DNA of 7,747 nt from Spirochaetia bacterium (GCA_025997495.1 BNUR01000133.1:1-7747); one strand, 5' to 3'. Shown: positions 1 through 6,783, counted from the stretch's first letter. The notes: generated from the letters alone by a model not told the origin. Numbers and translations are program-made.

Positions 1-29
1 TCAAAAAGTTTTACTACATTTGCATCCAT
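1..29 (-). CDS. 5' end of an unidentified gene running off the left edge
   Basis: Only nine complete codons are visible, reading MDANVVKLF, so no function can be assigned. The start is the ATG at 29-27. A strong Shine-Dalgarno sequence (GGGAGGT, 39-45) lies 9 bases upstream, and a good promoter lies at 59-87. The other ATG after the same site (36-34) is only 2 bases from the Shine-Dalgarno and meets a stop at 3-1, so it is less likely. The gene has its own promoter and lies about 300 bases beyond the last gene of the upstream operon, so it is probably a separate transcription unit. Confidence 0.5.
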
Positions 30-58
30 GCAACATCTACCTCCCTATAGATTATTTT

Positions 59-87
59 ATTATACTGTAGCATATGTTGTTTGTATA
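59..87 (-). promoter_or_regulatory. Sigma-70-type promoter for the left-edge gene
   Basis: On the minus strand the -10 box is a perfect TATAAT (64-59). The -35-like box TATACA (87-82) matches TTGACA at 4 of 6 positions, and the spacer is exactly 17 bases. Transcription would start near 52, giving a leader of about 23 bases that contains the GGGAGGT ribosome binding site. The surroundings are AT-rich compared with the neighbouring genes. This is a prediction from sequence only. Confidence 0.6.
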
Positions 88-88
88 G

Positions 89-286
89 AGGCTAATAGCG
101 TATTTCTTCCCTAATGGAGTATACCGTAAAGACAAGCGGAAATACTACGGCTCCATAGCCGGTGTGGTAATAGGACAAAAGGTAAAAGCATACATTCTGA
201 ACCGGGGCTTTTTCGCCATAGAACCTTCCGGTGAAACCTTCCTCATCACTCCCCCGACGGCGCCCGACAAACCCAGAGAATGGTAA
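89..286 (+). pseudogene. Coding remnant, C-terminal part of a decayed gene (possibly PD-(D/E)XK nuclease/DUF3782-like)
   Basis: A 65-codon open frame runs from just after a TAG (86-88) to the TAA at 284-286. It has no ATG, GTG or TTG until an internal GTG at 164. The translation has normal protein character: a Tyr/Lys/Arg-rich start (GVYRKDKRKYYGSIAGVV), then a segment reading LNRGFFAIEPSGETFLI, and an end reading DKPREW. The opposite strand gives an Arg-rich, unnatural product here. The pattern GFFxIxxSGET followed by a terminal PREW resembles, from memory, the C-terminus of a multicopy spirochete family annotated as PD-(D/E)XK nuclease or DUF3782-like. I could not run a search, so that family name is tentative. 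The likeliest reading is a 5'-truncated relic. A functional gene with a non-standard start, or a small frameshifted gene, cannot be excluded. An ATG at 114 in another frame stops after 14 codons. Confidence 0.45.
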
Positions 287-323
287 GGCGCCTGGCACGG
301 CGCCTTTGCGGTTAAAATTCTTC
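285..323 (-). repeat. Interspersed repeat copy A with perfect 8-bp hairpin
   Basis: Read on the minus strand, this begins GAAGAATTTTAACCGCAAAG and ends in a perfect inverted repeat, AAGGCGCC / GGCGCCTT (306-299 and 292-285), around a 6-base loop. The first part matches copy B at 7518-7540 (GAAGAATTTTTAAGCACAAA). It starts 12 bases after the stop codon of the DUF2284 gene and reaches into the stop codon of the plus-strand remnant. The GC-rich stem could serve as a weak bidirectional terminator for these two convergent units, but neither strand has a good T-tract after it. A repeat-element reading is therefore at least as likely. Confidence 0.5.
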
Positions 324-335
324 AAATTCCGCAGG

Positions 336-875
336 CTACTCCAACAGCACACAGCCCGTATAGGTTAAGGTACCCGGCCCGTAGTAATACGGAAGGCCAT
401 TGTCCCGGCACACATCGCTGACCACCATGCCGAAAGCTTCCATGGAGGAAATCATTTTTTCGGGAAAGCGGCAGGGGGAAGCCGGCCATGTGCAGGTTTC
501 GCAGCGCCTGCACCCCCCGGCGCCCAATAGCAGACAGCCCGGAAAGAGGCCTCGTATTTTATCCGTAAAAGCTTCAAGGTGTTCCTGATGTTCCAGGCCG
601 ATTCGTTCCATGGACTCATAATCAAGGGAGTCCTCCAACACCCCGGTGGTTTGCAGCAGGACTCCCCGTTTAAATTTACGCAACGTGGACTCACATTCAG
701 CCAGGGTTCCGCAGGCAGGCGGACAGGCCCAGTTCGCGTCATAGGCCTTGCACTTGTTTACCGCGCAGGCCTCGCGCACTTCGGCCCGTACCCGTATGCC
801 CGCCGCGTCCAACTCACCGGCGTGGCTAAAACCGCAGGCCAGGGCTAAGGCCGTAACCTGCTCCAGCGCCGCCAC
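336..875 (-). CDS. DUF2284 family cysteine-rich metal-binding protein
   Basis: This 179-residue soluble protein has 13 cysteines. One group is C37-x4-C42-x8-C51-x3-C55, around the motif YDANWACPPACG. A second, ferredoxin-like group is C122-x2-C125-x2-C128-x6-C135, in GGCRRCETCTWPASPCRFP. The second is followed by SxEAFGM and then C156 and C175. This is the DUF2284 (predicted metal-binding protein) pattern. The biochemical role is unknown, and Fe-S binding is inferred from the cysteines. The start is a GTG 2 bases after the corrinoid-protein stop, with no clear Shine-Dalgarno sequence, so translation probably depends on coupling to the upstream gene. The next ATG would remove the first cysteine group. 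Family members are often found beside corrinoid methyltransferase genes, as here. A role in electron delivery to, or maintenance of, the corrinoid protein is plausible but unproven. It is the last gene of the operon. Confidence 0.85.
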   Translation of the reverse strand: MAALEQVTALALACGFSHAGELDAAGIRVRAEVREACAVNKCKAYDANWACPPACGTLAECESTLRKFKRGVLLQTTGVLEDSLDYESMERIGLEHQEHLEAFTDKIRGLFPGCLLLGAGGCRRCETCTWPASPCRFPEKMISSMEAFGMVVSDVCRDNGLPYYYGPGTLTYTGCVLLE

Positions 876-877
876 CT

Positions 878-1525
878 TTAGCCGGCCAATTTCTTGGCAA
901 GTACCGCGGCGCTTGCCGCATCGGTGGTGTACCCATCAGCGCCAATCTGTCTGGCGAACTCTTCGGTGATAGGCGCGCCGCCAACGACAAGTTTGAAGCC
1001 CGATAAACCGCTCGCCGCAGACCGAAGGTCTAATATAGCCGCCGCCGTGTCCTTCATGGCGGGCATGGTGGTGGTCAGCAACGCGGACAGGGCGACAATC
1101 TTTGTATCCGGGTTGGATTTGATGGCGGCAATAAAGGCATCGGTGGTCACATCAACCCCCAGGTCGAGTACCGCAAACCCGGCGCTTTCGATCATCAGGG
1201 ACACCAGATTTTTGCCGATGTCGTGCAAGTCGCCGTGTACCGTGCCGATGATACACTTGCCGAAGCTGGTGGTGGCGCCTGCGGCCAGTTTCGGCTTCAA
1301 TATTTCCACGCCCTTCTTCATGGTCTTTGCCGCAACCAGCATTTCGGGAACGAAAATTTCCGACTTCTGGAATTTCTCACCTACGATACCCATGGCTTTG
1401 ATCATCCCCTCGTTCAGGATTTCTAATGGATCAAGCCCCTCCCCCAGGGCCTCCGTTACCAGCGGCTCAATGATCTTTAACTTCCCCGTTTCAATTACCT
1501 GCGCTATTTCGTCAATTTTAGACAT
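878..1525 (-). CDS. Corrinoid (B12-binding) methyl-carrier protein, MtaC/MttC/MtvC type
   Basis: A 215-residue cytoplasmic protein that carries a methyl group on the cobalt of a corrinoid between two methyltransferases. Residues 1-90 form the helical cap domain typical of methyl-carrier corrinoid proteins, including LDPLEILNEGMIKAMGIVGE. Residues 91-215 are the Rossmann-like B12 domain. The base-off/His-on motif DxHxxG is intact at D99-H101-G104 (GTVHGDLHDIGKNLV), and H101 is the expected lower cobalt ligand. The S147-A-L and G182-G183 contacts are also present. The length is normal for the family. A clear ribosome binding site (GGAAGGAG, about 1533-1540) supports the ATG at 1525. It follows the pterin-binding methyltransferase gene by 28 bases, its natural partner. 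Sequence alone cannot say whether the methyl donor is a methoxylated aromatic, a methylamine, methanol or another compound. No substrate-specific methyltransferase gene is in the window. Confidence 0.93.
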   Translation of the reverse strand: MSKIDEIAQVIETGKLKIIEPLVTEALGEGLDPLEILNEGMIKAMGIVGEKFQKSEIFVPEMLVAAKTMKKGVEILKPKLAAGATTSFGKCIIGTVHGDLHDIGKNLVSLMIESAGFAVLDLGVDVTTDAFIAAIKSNPDTKIVALSALLTTTMPAMKDTAAAILDLRSAASGLSGFKLVVGGAPITEEFARQIGADGYTTDAASAAVLAKKLAG

Positions 1526-1553
1526 ACCCTTACTCCTTCCTTACCAATATGCC

Positions 1554-2357
1554 CTATTTTACTTCTCCAAAGAGGCCTTGTCGATAGGCCCCGATATACT
1601 CCATGCACATTTCGTCCTGGCCCAGCAACGCTTCCGTAGCGTAGATCAGCCCCATCATATCCTTGTTCAGGGGATCAATGATCGCGCTGTCCATGCCGGC
1701 GTCCATTGCCATGATGATAAAAGCCCGGTTGATGAACTTCCGCAGGGGCATGTTAAAAGAAATATTGCTCGCCCCGCCGGTCAAATGGATCGTGGGGTAT
1801 TGCTTCTTCACCTCCCGCATCGTTTCGATAACCTTGACGATGCCGTCTTCACTGGTGCAGAGCATTTCGATGAGCGGGTCGATGTGCAGCCGGTTCGGGG
1901 AAATCCTGTACTGCTCAGCCTTCTTCATGAGGTTGCCGAAAACCCGCAGCCGATCTGCCGCCGATTTGGGTATCCCCGTATCATCGCTTAACAGGCATAC
2001 ACACTCCCATTTACTGTCCGCAATAATCGGGAATATGGTATCCGCCTTGTTGCCTTCCATCGACACCGAATTGATCAGCCCCGGTTTTTTGCAGAGGGGG
2101 ATCGCCTGCGCGATAATATCCGCACTGGGACTGTCTATAGAAATGGGGGTGCCGGTCACCGATTCCACCAAGCCTATAAGCCACTTGAGGACAGCAAGCT
2201 CCTCCGCCTCCGGCACTGAGGCGCATACGTCAATAAAAGCCGCCCCGGCATCCGCTTGGGCTTTCGCCAGGCCGCAGATATAGGCCTCGTTCTTTTCCGC
2301 AATTGCCTTGGCCATGGAAGGAATCGATCCGTTGATCTTTTCTCCTATTAAAATCAT
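1554..2357 (-). CDS. Methyltetrahydrofolate:corrinoid methyltransferase (AcsE/MtvA-like, pterin-binding)
   Basis: A 267-residue TIM-barrel pterin-binding enzyme expected to move a methyl group between a corrinoid protein and tetrahydrofolate in the cytoplasm. The start MILIGEKINGS is the usual opening of the family. Pterin-contact residues known from acetogen AcsE have counterparts here: D75 (SIDS), N96 (LINSVS), D160 (HIDP) and N198 (GGASNISF). The ATG at 2357 is preferred over an in-frame ATG 30 bases upstream. It has a strong ribosome binding site (CCGGAGGT, 2364-2371) about 6 bases upstream and it matches the family N-terminus. It overlaps the ispH stop as ATGA, so translation is probably coupled. 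Such proteins are often misannotated as dihydropteroate synthase. The adjacent corrinoid-protein gene points to the methyl-transfer role. With no CODH/ACS genes nearby, it more likely serves a methyltransferase system than the core acetyl-CoA pathway, but this is an inference. Confidence 0.88.
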   Translation of the reverse strand: MILIGEKINGSIPSMAKAIAEKNEAYICGLAKAQADAGAAFIDVCASVPEAEELAVLKWLIGLVESVTGTPISIDSPSADIIAQAIPLCKKPGLINSVSMEGNKADTIFPIIADSKWECVCLLSDDTGIPKSAADRLRVFGNLMKKAEQYRISPNRLHIDPLIEMLCTSEDGIVKVIETMREVKKQYPTIHLTGGASNISFNMPLRKFINRAFIIMAMDAGMDSAIIDPLNKDMMGLIYATEALLGQDEMCMEYIGAYRQGLFGEVK

Positions 2358-3274
2358 AAAACTACCTCCGGAGTTATTCTTTTGCAATCTATCTTCATCA
2401 ACGCTTCTTCAATAACATCAATTAACCCGTCCGGCGTAGATGCCCCGGCGCAGAGCCCCACCGTAGTAAAACTGCGTATTTCACCGGGTATTTCAGCCGG
2501 GGTCTCTACCAGCCACGCCGGTATGCCCCGGCCTGCGGCCCGGGCTATGGCCAGGAGCCGCCGGGTATTGGCCGACTCACACCCACCGGCAACAATGACC
2601 GCATCCACCTGGCCGCAGAGTTCCCGTAAGCTGTCCTGCCGGTCCCTGGTGGCGCGGCAAATAGTATTGATACTGTGCAGATTGGGGAACACCGTTTCTA
2701 TCGCCTGCGCGATGGCGGTATACTCATCCGGAGATATGGTGGTCTGCCCTATCAGTGCGGTCTTGATAGACCGCTTGGTTTTGACAGGCCGCGGTTCCTC
2801 TAAAAATAGTTTTTCTGCCGCCGCCGCCGCAGAAACCGGGTCTCCCACAATGATACAGTCCGGCGCGTAACCCCGGATGCCGATGATCTCCCCGTGTTCC
2901 TTCTCCCCCGCAAGGAACACCCTATATCCCTCTCTGCACAATGATTGGGCTTTTATCTGACTGGCCTTGACCCTGGGGCAGGTGGCATCGATGAGCGTTG
3001 CGCCCCGGTTTGTCAGGGCCGCCTCAAGATGCGGGGTAATACCGTGGGCGCGGATGATGACGCGCGCCCCGGACAAATCCCCCGGAAGATTGCTCTCCTC
3101 CAGAACCGTAAGGCCGCGATTGATAAGCGATTTCATTGCCTGGGGATTATGGATGAGGGAGCCCATGGCGTACACGGGGGACTGCGACCCTGTCGCCAGC
3201 GCCGCCTCCGCCATGTCCATGGCCCGCCGCACCCCCATACAATAGCCGAGTACGCAGGCGCGGATTACCTTCAT
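2354..3274 (-). CDS. ispH: 4-hydroxy-3-methylbut-2-enyl diphosphate reductase
   Basis: A 306-residue [4Fe-4S] enzyme of the MEP pathway. It reductively dehydroxylates HMBPP to IPP and DMAPP in the cytoplasm. The three iron-sulfur ligands are in place: C12 (LGYCMGVRRAMD), C99 (DATCPRV) and C206 (NTICRATRDRQ). The substrate-site motifs are also present: H42 (GSLIHNPQ), H77 (RAHG), H127 and E129 (EKEHGE), S235-N237 (ESANTRRL) and the C-terminal GASTPDGLI. The length is normal for the family, and no fused S1 domain is present. The ATG lies 2 bases after the secF stop (TAATAATG). No good Shine-Dalgarno sequence is visible, so translational coupling to secF is likely. The protein ends in a 4-base overlap with the methyltransferase gene. 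Small deviations such as GLCAGAS for the commoner GLTAGAS are unlikely to matter. Confidence 0.96.
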   Translation of the reverse strand: MKVIRACVLGYCMGVRRAMDMAEAALATGSQSPVYAMGSLIHNPQAMKSLINRGLTVLEESNLPGDLSGARVIIRAHGITPHLEAALTNRGATLIDATCPRVKASQIKAQSLCREGYRVFLAGEKEHGEIIGIRGYAPDCIIVGDPVSAAAAAEKLFLEEPRPVKTKRSIKTALIGQTTISPDEYTAIAQAIETVFPNLHSINTICRATRDRQDSLRELCGQVDAVIVAGGCESANTRRLLAIARAAGRGIPAWLVETPAEIPGEIRSFTTVGLCAGASTPDGLIDVIEEALMKIDCKRITPEVVL

Positions 3275-3276
3275 TA

Positions 3277-4494
3277 TTACTGTACGGTGGGAGCCAACAC
3301 CAGTTTTTTCCCGGATCGCTTTTTCTTTTGAACGTCCCAGAAGTTGACAAACCCGGAGGCGACAAAGATGGTAGAATAAACACCGGAAAGCATACCAACC
3401 AGCAGGGCGAGGGCAAAATCCTTCATGGATCCGGTGGTAAATATGAACAGGGACAGAACCGCCAGCATGGTTGTTACGGTGGTAATAATGGTGCGGCTCA
3501 GGGTTTCCGTCAGGGATCGATCCAGGGTGTAGGTAAAATCCTCATCCGGGAAGATGCGCCTGTTTTCCCGGATACGGTCAAAAATAACGATAGTATCGTT
3601 GATGGAATAACCCAGGATGGTCAGAATAGCCGCGATAGTGGTGGTGTTGAATTCCATCCGTGTCCAGGTAACAAAGGCCACAATGATAAGAGCGTCATGG
3701 GCAATAGCCAGAACCGCGCCCATGGCAAACTGGGGCTTAAACCGTATAGAGGCGTAGATCAGGATGAGTACCAGGGTTGCGGCCATAAGGATACCGGCCT
3801 GATCCGAAAGCTGTTTGGAGAACCGGGATCCGACATAGTCCGACCGGGTTACCGCCACACCCCCGGAACCAAAAACATCCTCCAGGGCGCTGATGATCTT
3901 CTCCGCAGGGACACCCTTGCCGCCTTCAATTTCACTGTCCTCCATGCGGATCATGAAACGCCGCTCGGCATCCGCGCCCAGAACCTGAACTGAAACCGTT
4001 CCCAGGGGGGAGAGGGCGGCCCGGACATCCTCTATAGGAATCACCGGCAGATTATCCGGGAGGTAGTGCAGGATGTAGGGCTCCGCGCCAAGCACGGGAT
4101 TCCCCTGAGCGCTCTGAACCAGCAGGGCTGTGGCGGCGCCTTCTGACGCGGAAGTGTTCAACCCCAGGCCGTCCACCTGCCCCAGGGCAGCGCTGAGGAC
4201 GCCCATGGTTTGATAGGTTGTAAAGGGGAAACTGTGGGTCACCCCTTCTACCCCGACGCCGGAAATGACGATATCCAGGCCGTTCCGGTTCATGGAAACG
4301 GAGGCGTTACCCCGTCCGCTATAGGTCAGGCTTAGGGCTGTGGGGGCAAACTGCACTTCCTGGATAAGGCCCGCCTGAAAATCGACCCCCAGGTTAAAGC
4401 CCTTGACCGCATAGGAAATAACCCCCGCCACAATCAGCGTAATCGAGAGGATCGCCGTTGGAATAAACAACCGGGAAAAGCGTATTGTCTTCAT
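3277..4494 (-). CDS. secF: Protein translocase subunit SecF
   Basis: Inner-membrane partner of SecD. Together they use the proton or sodium gradient to help SecYEG release proteins outside the membrane. The first membrane helix is at about residues 10-30, followed by GFNLGVDFQAG (the SecF GxDFxGG motif, with the last Gly-Gly as Ala-Gly). A large external domain spans about 45-225. Five further helices run from about 233 to 385. The diagnostic LTILGYSINDTIVIFDRIREN is at 291-311 and RSLTETLSRTIITTVTT at 326-342. The length of 405 residues exceeds the roughly 300-320 of many SecF proteins, the extra being in the first external loop. A ribosome binding site (GGAGGGGA) lies about 7 bases before the ATG, and the start overlaps the secD stop by one base (TAATG). 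Confidence 0.96.
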   Translation of the reverse strand: MKTIRFSRLFIPTAILSITLIVAGVISYAVKGFNLGVDFQAGLIQEVQFAPTALSLTYSGRGNASVSMNRNGLDIVISGVGVEGVTHSFPFTTYQTMGVLSAALGQVDGLGLNTSASEGAATALLVQSAQGNPVLGAEPYILHYLPDNLPVIPIEDVRAALSPLGTVSVQVLGADAERRFMIRMEDSEIEGGKGVPAEKIISALEDVFGSGGVAVTRSDYVGSRFSKQLSDQAGILMAATLVLILIYASIRFKPQFAMGAVLAIAHDALIIVAFVTWTRMEFNTTTIAAILTILGYSINDTIVIFDRIRENRRIFPDEDFTYTLDRSLTETLSRTIITTVTTMLAVLSLFIFTTGSMKDFALALLVGMLSGVYSTIFVASGFVNFWDVQKKKRSGKKLVLAPTVQ

Positions 4495-6302
4495 TATTTA
4501 ATCCCCTCCAATGACGCACCGGTCCGTTTTGACCAGGTAACCGAAAGTTTCTTGCTGCCAATCACGTCGGTACCGAAGTCAAAGATGAGCCGGGACACGA
4601 AAAGCGCCGTAAAGACCGAGGAGAACACCCCGATGGCCAGACTGACCGCGAAGCCCTGGATGGGGCCGGAGCCAAGCTGGGACAGGAACAGGGCGGCGAT
4701 AAAGGTGGTGATGTTGGAGTCCATGATGGCCCAGAATGCCTTGTCGAAACCCATGTCAATGGCAGCCTTCCGGGACTTGCCCAGCCGCAGTTCCTCCTTC
4801 ATCCGTTCAAAGATGATAACATTGGCGTCCACCGCCATACCGATGGTTAGGATAAACCCGGCGATACTGGGCAGGGTCAGGGTGAACCCAAAGGCCGAAA
4901 GGATACTCCCCATAAGGTAGATGTTCAGGATCTGGGCGACCACCGCGTTTACCCCGGCCCCTTTATAGAAGCCAAGCAGGAAAATCATGACCACCGCCAA
5001 GCCGCCGAGAAGGGCGTAGAGGCCCTGGCGTATGGCGTCCTCCCCCATACTCGCCCCGATGGCCTGTTGGGAAATCACCTCAAGTTCCACCGGCAGGGCT
5101 GCCGTTCTCAGGGTTAGCGCTATGTTATTGGCCTCCTCCAGGGCAAACCCGGTCAGGCGTACCTGATCCCGAATGGCGGTCTGGATTGTCGCCTGGGATT
5201 TAACCCGGTCGTCCAGCACAATGGCCAGGGGCTTCCCCACATTGGCGGAGGTAAGTTCGTAGAAAATATCCCCCCCCTCGGCGTCCAGGATGAAGGTAAC
5301 CTCAGGCTTGCCGTCCAGGTTGTTCCGTTCCACAATGGCGCTTTTGATATGGTTACCGTCCAGGCCTATTTCCTTCTTTATCGCCGTATAATCCAGGTTG
5401 CCGTAGCTGTTCCGATTATGTTCGTCCAGCCCGTACCGGTCCTTGGAATAGGTCCCCCGGATAAGCACATCCTCGCCAACAACCGAAGGATCAATGAGGT
5501 TTCCCGCCTGATTAAAGGTAGTGGTGGGATGGGCCGCATAGTACTGGTTAAAGTTTGCCGCCGCTTCCTGGTCCACGATATGGAAGTTCAGGCTTCCCCT
5601 GCCCATGATGATGGAGTTGATCCGTTCCGGGTCTGCCGTGCCGGGGATTTCTACGTAGATTTGATCAGCCCCCTGGCGGCGTATCACCGGCTCGGTAAGG
5701 CCGAAACGGTCGATACGGCTATTCAGCACTTCCAGAGCCCGGTTTACCGCGTCTTCACGGTCGGCATCGGTCAAATCCCGGCCTAACCGTTCACGGAGCG
5801 CGTCCATGTCGGCCTGTAAGACAATGCTCAGGCCCCCGGACAGGTCCAGACCAAGCTGAACCGCGCTTTTCTGCAAATCCTTCAGCTTAAAGATGGCGTC
5901 CCGGTAGTGAGTTTCTATGAGTTCCCTAGCTTCCCTGGCGCCCGCAGTCTCTATAGCCATCTTCCCAGGCTCCCGGCTGCCCGAAAAACTGGAAAGCACC
6001 GTTCTGGCATCCCACGTTTCGGGCGTCTTCCGCTTTTCAGCTTTGTATGTTTTTTTGGCCTCGGTAATCAGGAACATCAACTTTTCCGGTACTTCCCCAC
6101 CGGAATTGGCGGCTTTTATCAGCATTTGTAAATCCGCCTGGGCCGTCTCTGATGCATATATTTTAATCTGCTCCCGGGAACCCAGGGCCAAGGCCTGAGA
6201 TTCCCTTGGTATCATAAAATACCAGCGAATGGTGGGAAATAAGAAGATAAAACACACCCCGATCGTCACAAGAACGATAAAAAACCGGTAACGTTTACTC
6301 AT
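4494..6302 (-). CDS. secD: Protein translocase subunit SecD
   Basis: A 602-residue inner-membrane component of the SecDF-YajC complex. An N-terminal membrane helix (about 7-27) is followed by a long external region holding the signature QLGLDLSGGLSIVLQAD (149-165), and by the P1 domain with NRALEVLNSRIDRFGLTEP and IYVEIPG. A second external subdomain (about 240-400) includes DIFYELTSANVGKPLAIVLD. The C-terminal bundle of five helices (about 428-575) carries GMAVDANVIIFERMKEE, in which D492 is the conserved residue tied to ion-driven function, and TTFIAALFLSQLGSGPIQGFA. The length is normal. The start is the ATG at 6302, with CGGAG about 8 bases upstream. The gap to the yajC stop is 17 bases. 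Confidence 0.97.
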   Translation of the reverse strand: MSKRYRFFIVLVTIGVCFIFLFPTIRWYFMIPRESQALALGSREQIKIYASETAQADLQMLIKAANSGGEVPEKLMFLITEAKKTYKAEKRKTPETWDARTVLSSFSGSREPGKMAIETAGAREARELIETHYRDAIFKLKDLQKSAVQLGLDLSGGLSIVLQADMDALRERLGRDLTDADREDAVNRALEVLNSRIDRFGLTEPVIRRQGADQIYVEIPGTADPERINSIIMGRGSLNFHIVDQEAAANFNQYYAAHPTTTFNQAGNLIDPSVVGEDVLIRGTYSKDRYGLDEHNRNSYGNLDYTAIKKEIGLDGNHIKSAIVERNNLDGKPEVTFILDAEGGDIFYELTSANVGKPLAIVLDDRVKSQATIQTAIRDQVRLTGFALEEANNIALTLRTAALPVELEVISQQAIGASMGEDAIRQGLYALLGGLAVVMIFLLGFYKGAGVNAVVAQILNIYLMGSILSAFGFTLTLPSIAGFILTIGMAVDANVIIFERMKEELRLGKSRKAAIDMGFDKAFWAIMDSNITTFIAALFLSQLGSGPIQGFAVSLAIGVFSSVFTALFVSRLIFDFGTDVIGSKKLSVTWSKRTGASLEGIK

Positions 6303-6319
6303 GCATGGGCTCCGACTGC

Positions 6320-6721
6320 TTAGCTTTTGGACTCTTCCGCCGGTTTCACCGCGTCATCCTGGGCCGATTTATCTTCGAGTTTCTCAGCCTTGGCGCCGCC
6401 GTCAACCACGGAGGCAATGGCGCTGCGGGAAAACTCGATCTTGGTATTTTCATCCACCTTGACCACCACGGAACTCTCCCTGACCGTCTGGATAACCCCG
6501 TGAACCCCGCCGATGGTGACAACCTTATCACCTTTTTTGACGGCGCTCAGCATTTTCTGGGTTTCTTTTTGTTTCTTGTTCTGGGGCCGGATAATAAGGA
6601 AGTAGAAAATCCCGATGATCAGGATAAAGGGAACGAAGGTACTGATCATGGAACCGGGGCTTCCGGCTTCAGCCCCACCCTGGGGAGCGCCTAAAAGGAG
6701 CGGGAAAGTAAATAAATTCAT
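6320..6721 (-). CDS. yajC: Preprotein translocase subunit YajC
   Basis: A 133-residue single-span membrane protein that associates with SecDF and is dispensable in many bacteria. It has a Gly/Ala-rich N-terminus and a membrane helix at about residues 26-44 (STFVPFILIIGIFYFLIIRP). The YajC signature RPQNKKQKE follows, and then the small cytoplasmic domain with VKKGDKVVTIGGVHGVI. The tail after about residue 110 is charged and rich in Ala, Lys, Glu and Asp, is probably disordered, and makes this copy slightly longer than typical. The start ATG at 6721 has AAGGA about 9 bases upstream, and a strong promoter lies just beyond. It is the first gene of the operon. Confidence 0.95.
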   Translation of the reverse strand: MNLFTFPLLLGAPQGGAEAGSPGSMISTFVPFILIIGIFYFLIIRPQNKKQKETQKMLSAVKKGDKVVTIGGVHGVIQTVRESSVVVKVDENTKIEFSRSAIASVVDGGAKAEKLEDKSAQDDAVKPAEESKS

Positions 6722-6754
6722 ATGATGACATCCTTAATAATAAAACTTCCATAT

Positions 6755-6783
6755 AAAATAGCATAGGAAGCGGGGATGGTCAA
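6755..6783 (-). promoter_or_regulatory. Promoter of the yajC-secD-secF-ispH-methyltransferase operon
   Basis: On the minus strand the -35 box TTGACC (6783-6778) is 5 of 6 to consensus. It is followed by a 17-base spacer and the -10 box TATTTT (6760-6755), preceded by TGC, which makes an extended -10. Transcription should start near 6748, giving a short leader of about 27 bases with the AAGGA ribosome binding site. The leader is too short for a riboswitch. No other convincing promoter is seen in the gaps between the seven genes. Confidence 0.72.

Noticed and set aside
92..352. 86-codon minus-strand frame after the DUF2284 gene
   Set aside because: It overlaps the end of DUF2284, has no ribosome binding site, and covers the repeat and the antisense of the more protein-like plus-strand remnant.
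894..1991. 365-codon plus-strand open frame
   Set aside because: It lies antisense to the corrinoid protein and methyltransferase genes, both of which have intact family motifs and ribosome binding sites. The translation is low-complexity and typical of a shadow frame in GC-rich DNA.
1554..2357. Dihydropteroate synthase (folP) for the pterin-binding protein
   Set aside because: The N-terminus, the GGASNISF motif and the adjacent corrinoid protein fit the methyltetrahydrofolate:corrinoid methyltransferase family better.
6722..6754. Cobalamin riboswitch controlling the corrinoid genes
   Set aside because: The leader of the operon is only about 27 bases, and the gaps before the corrinoid genes are 28 bases or less. 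There is no room for a B12 riboswitch.
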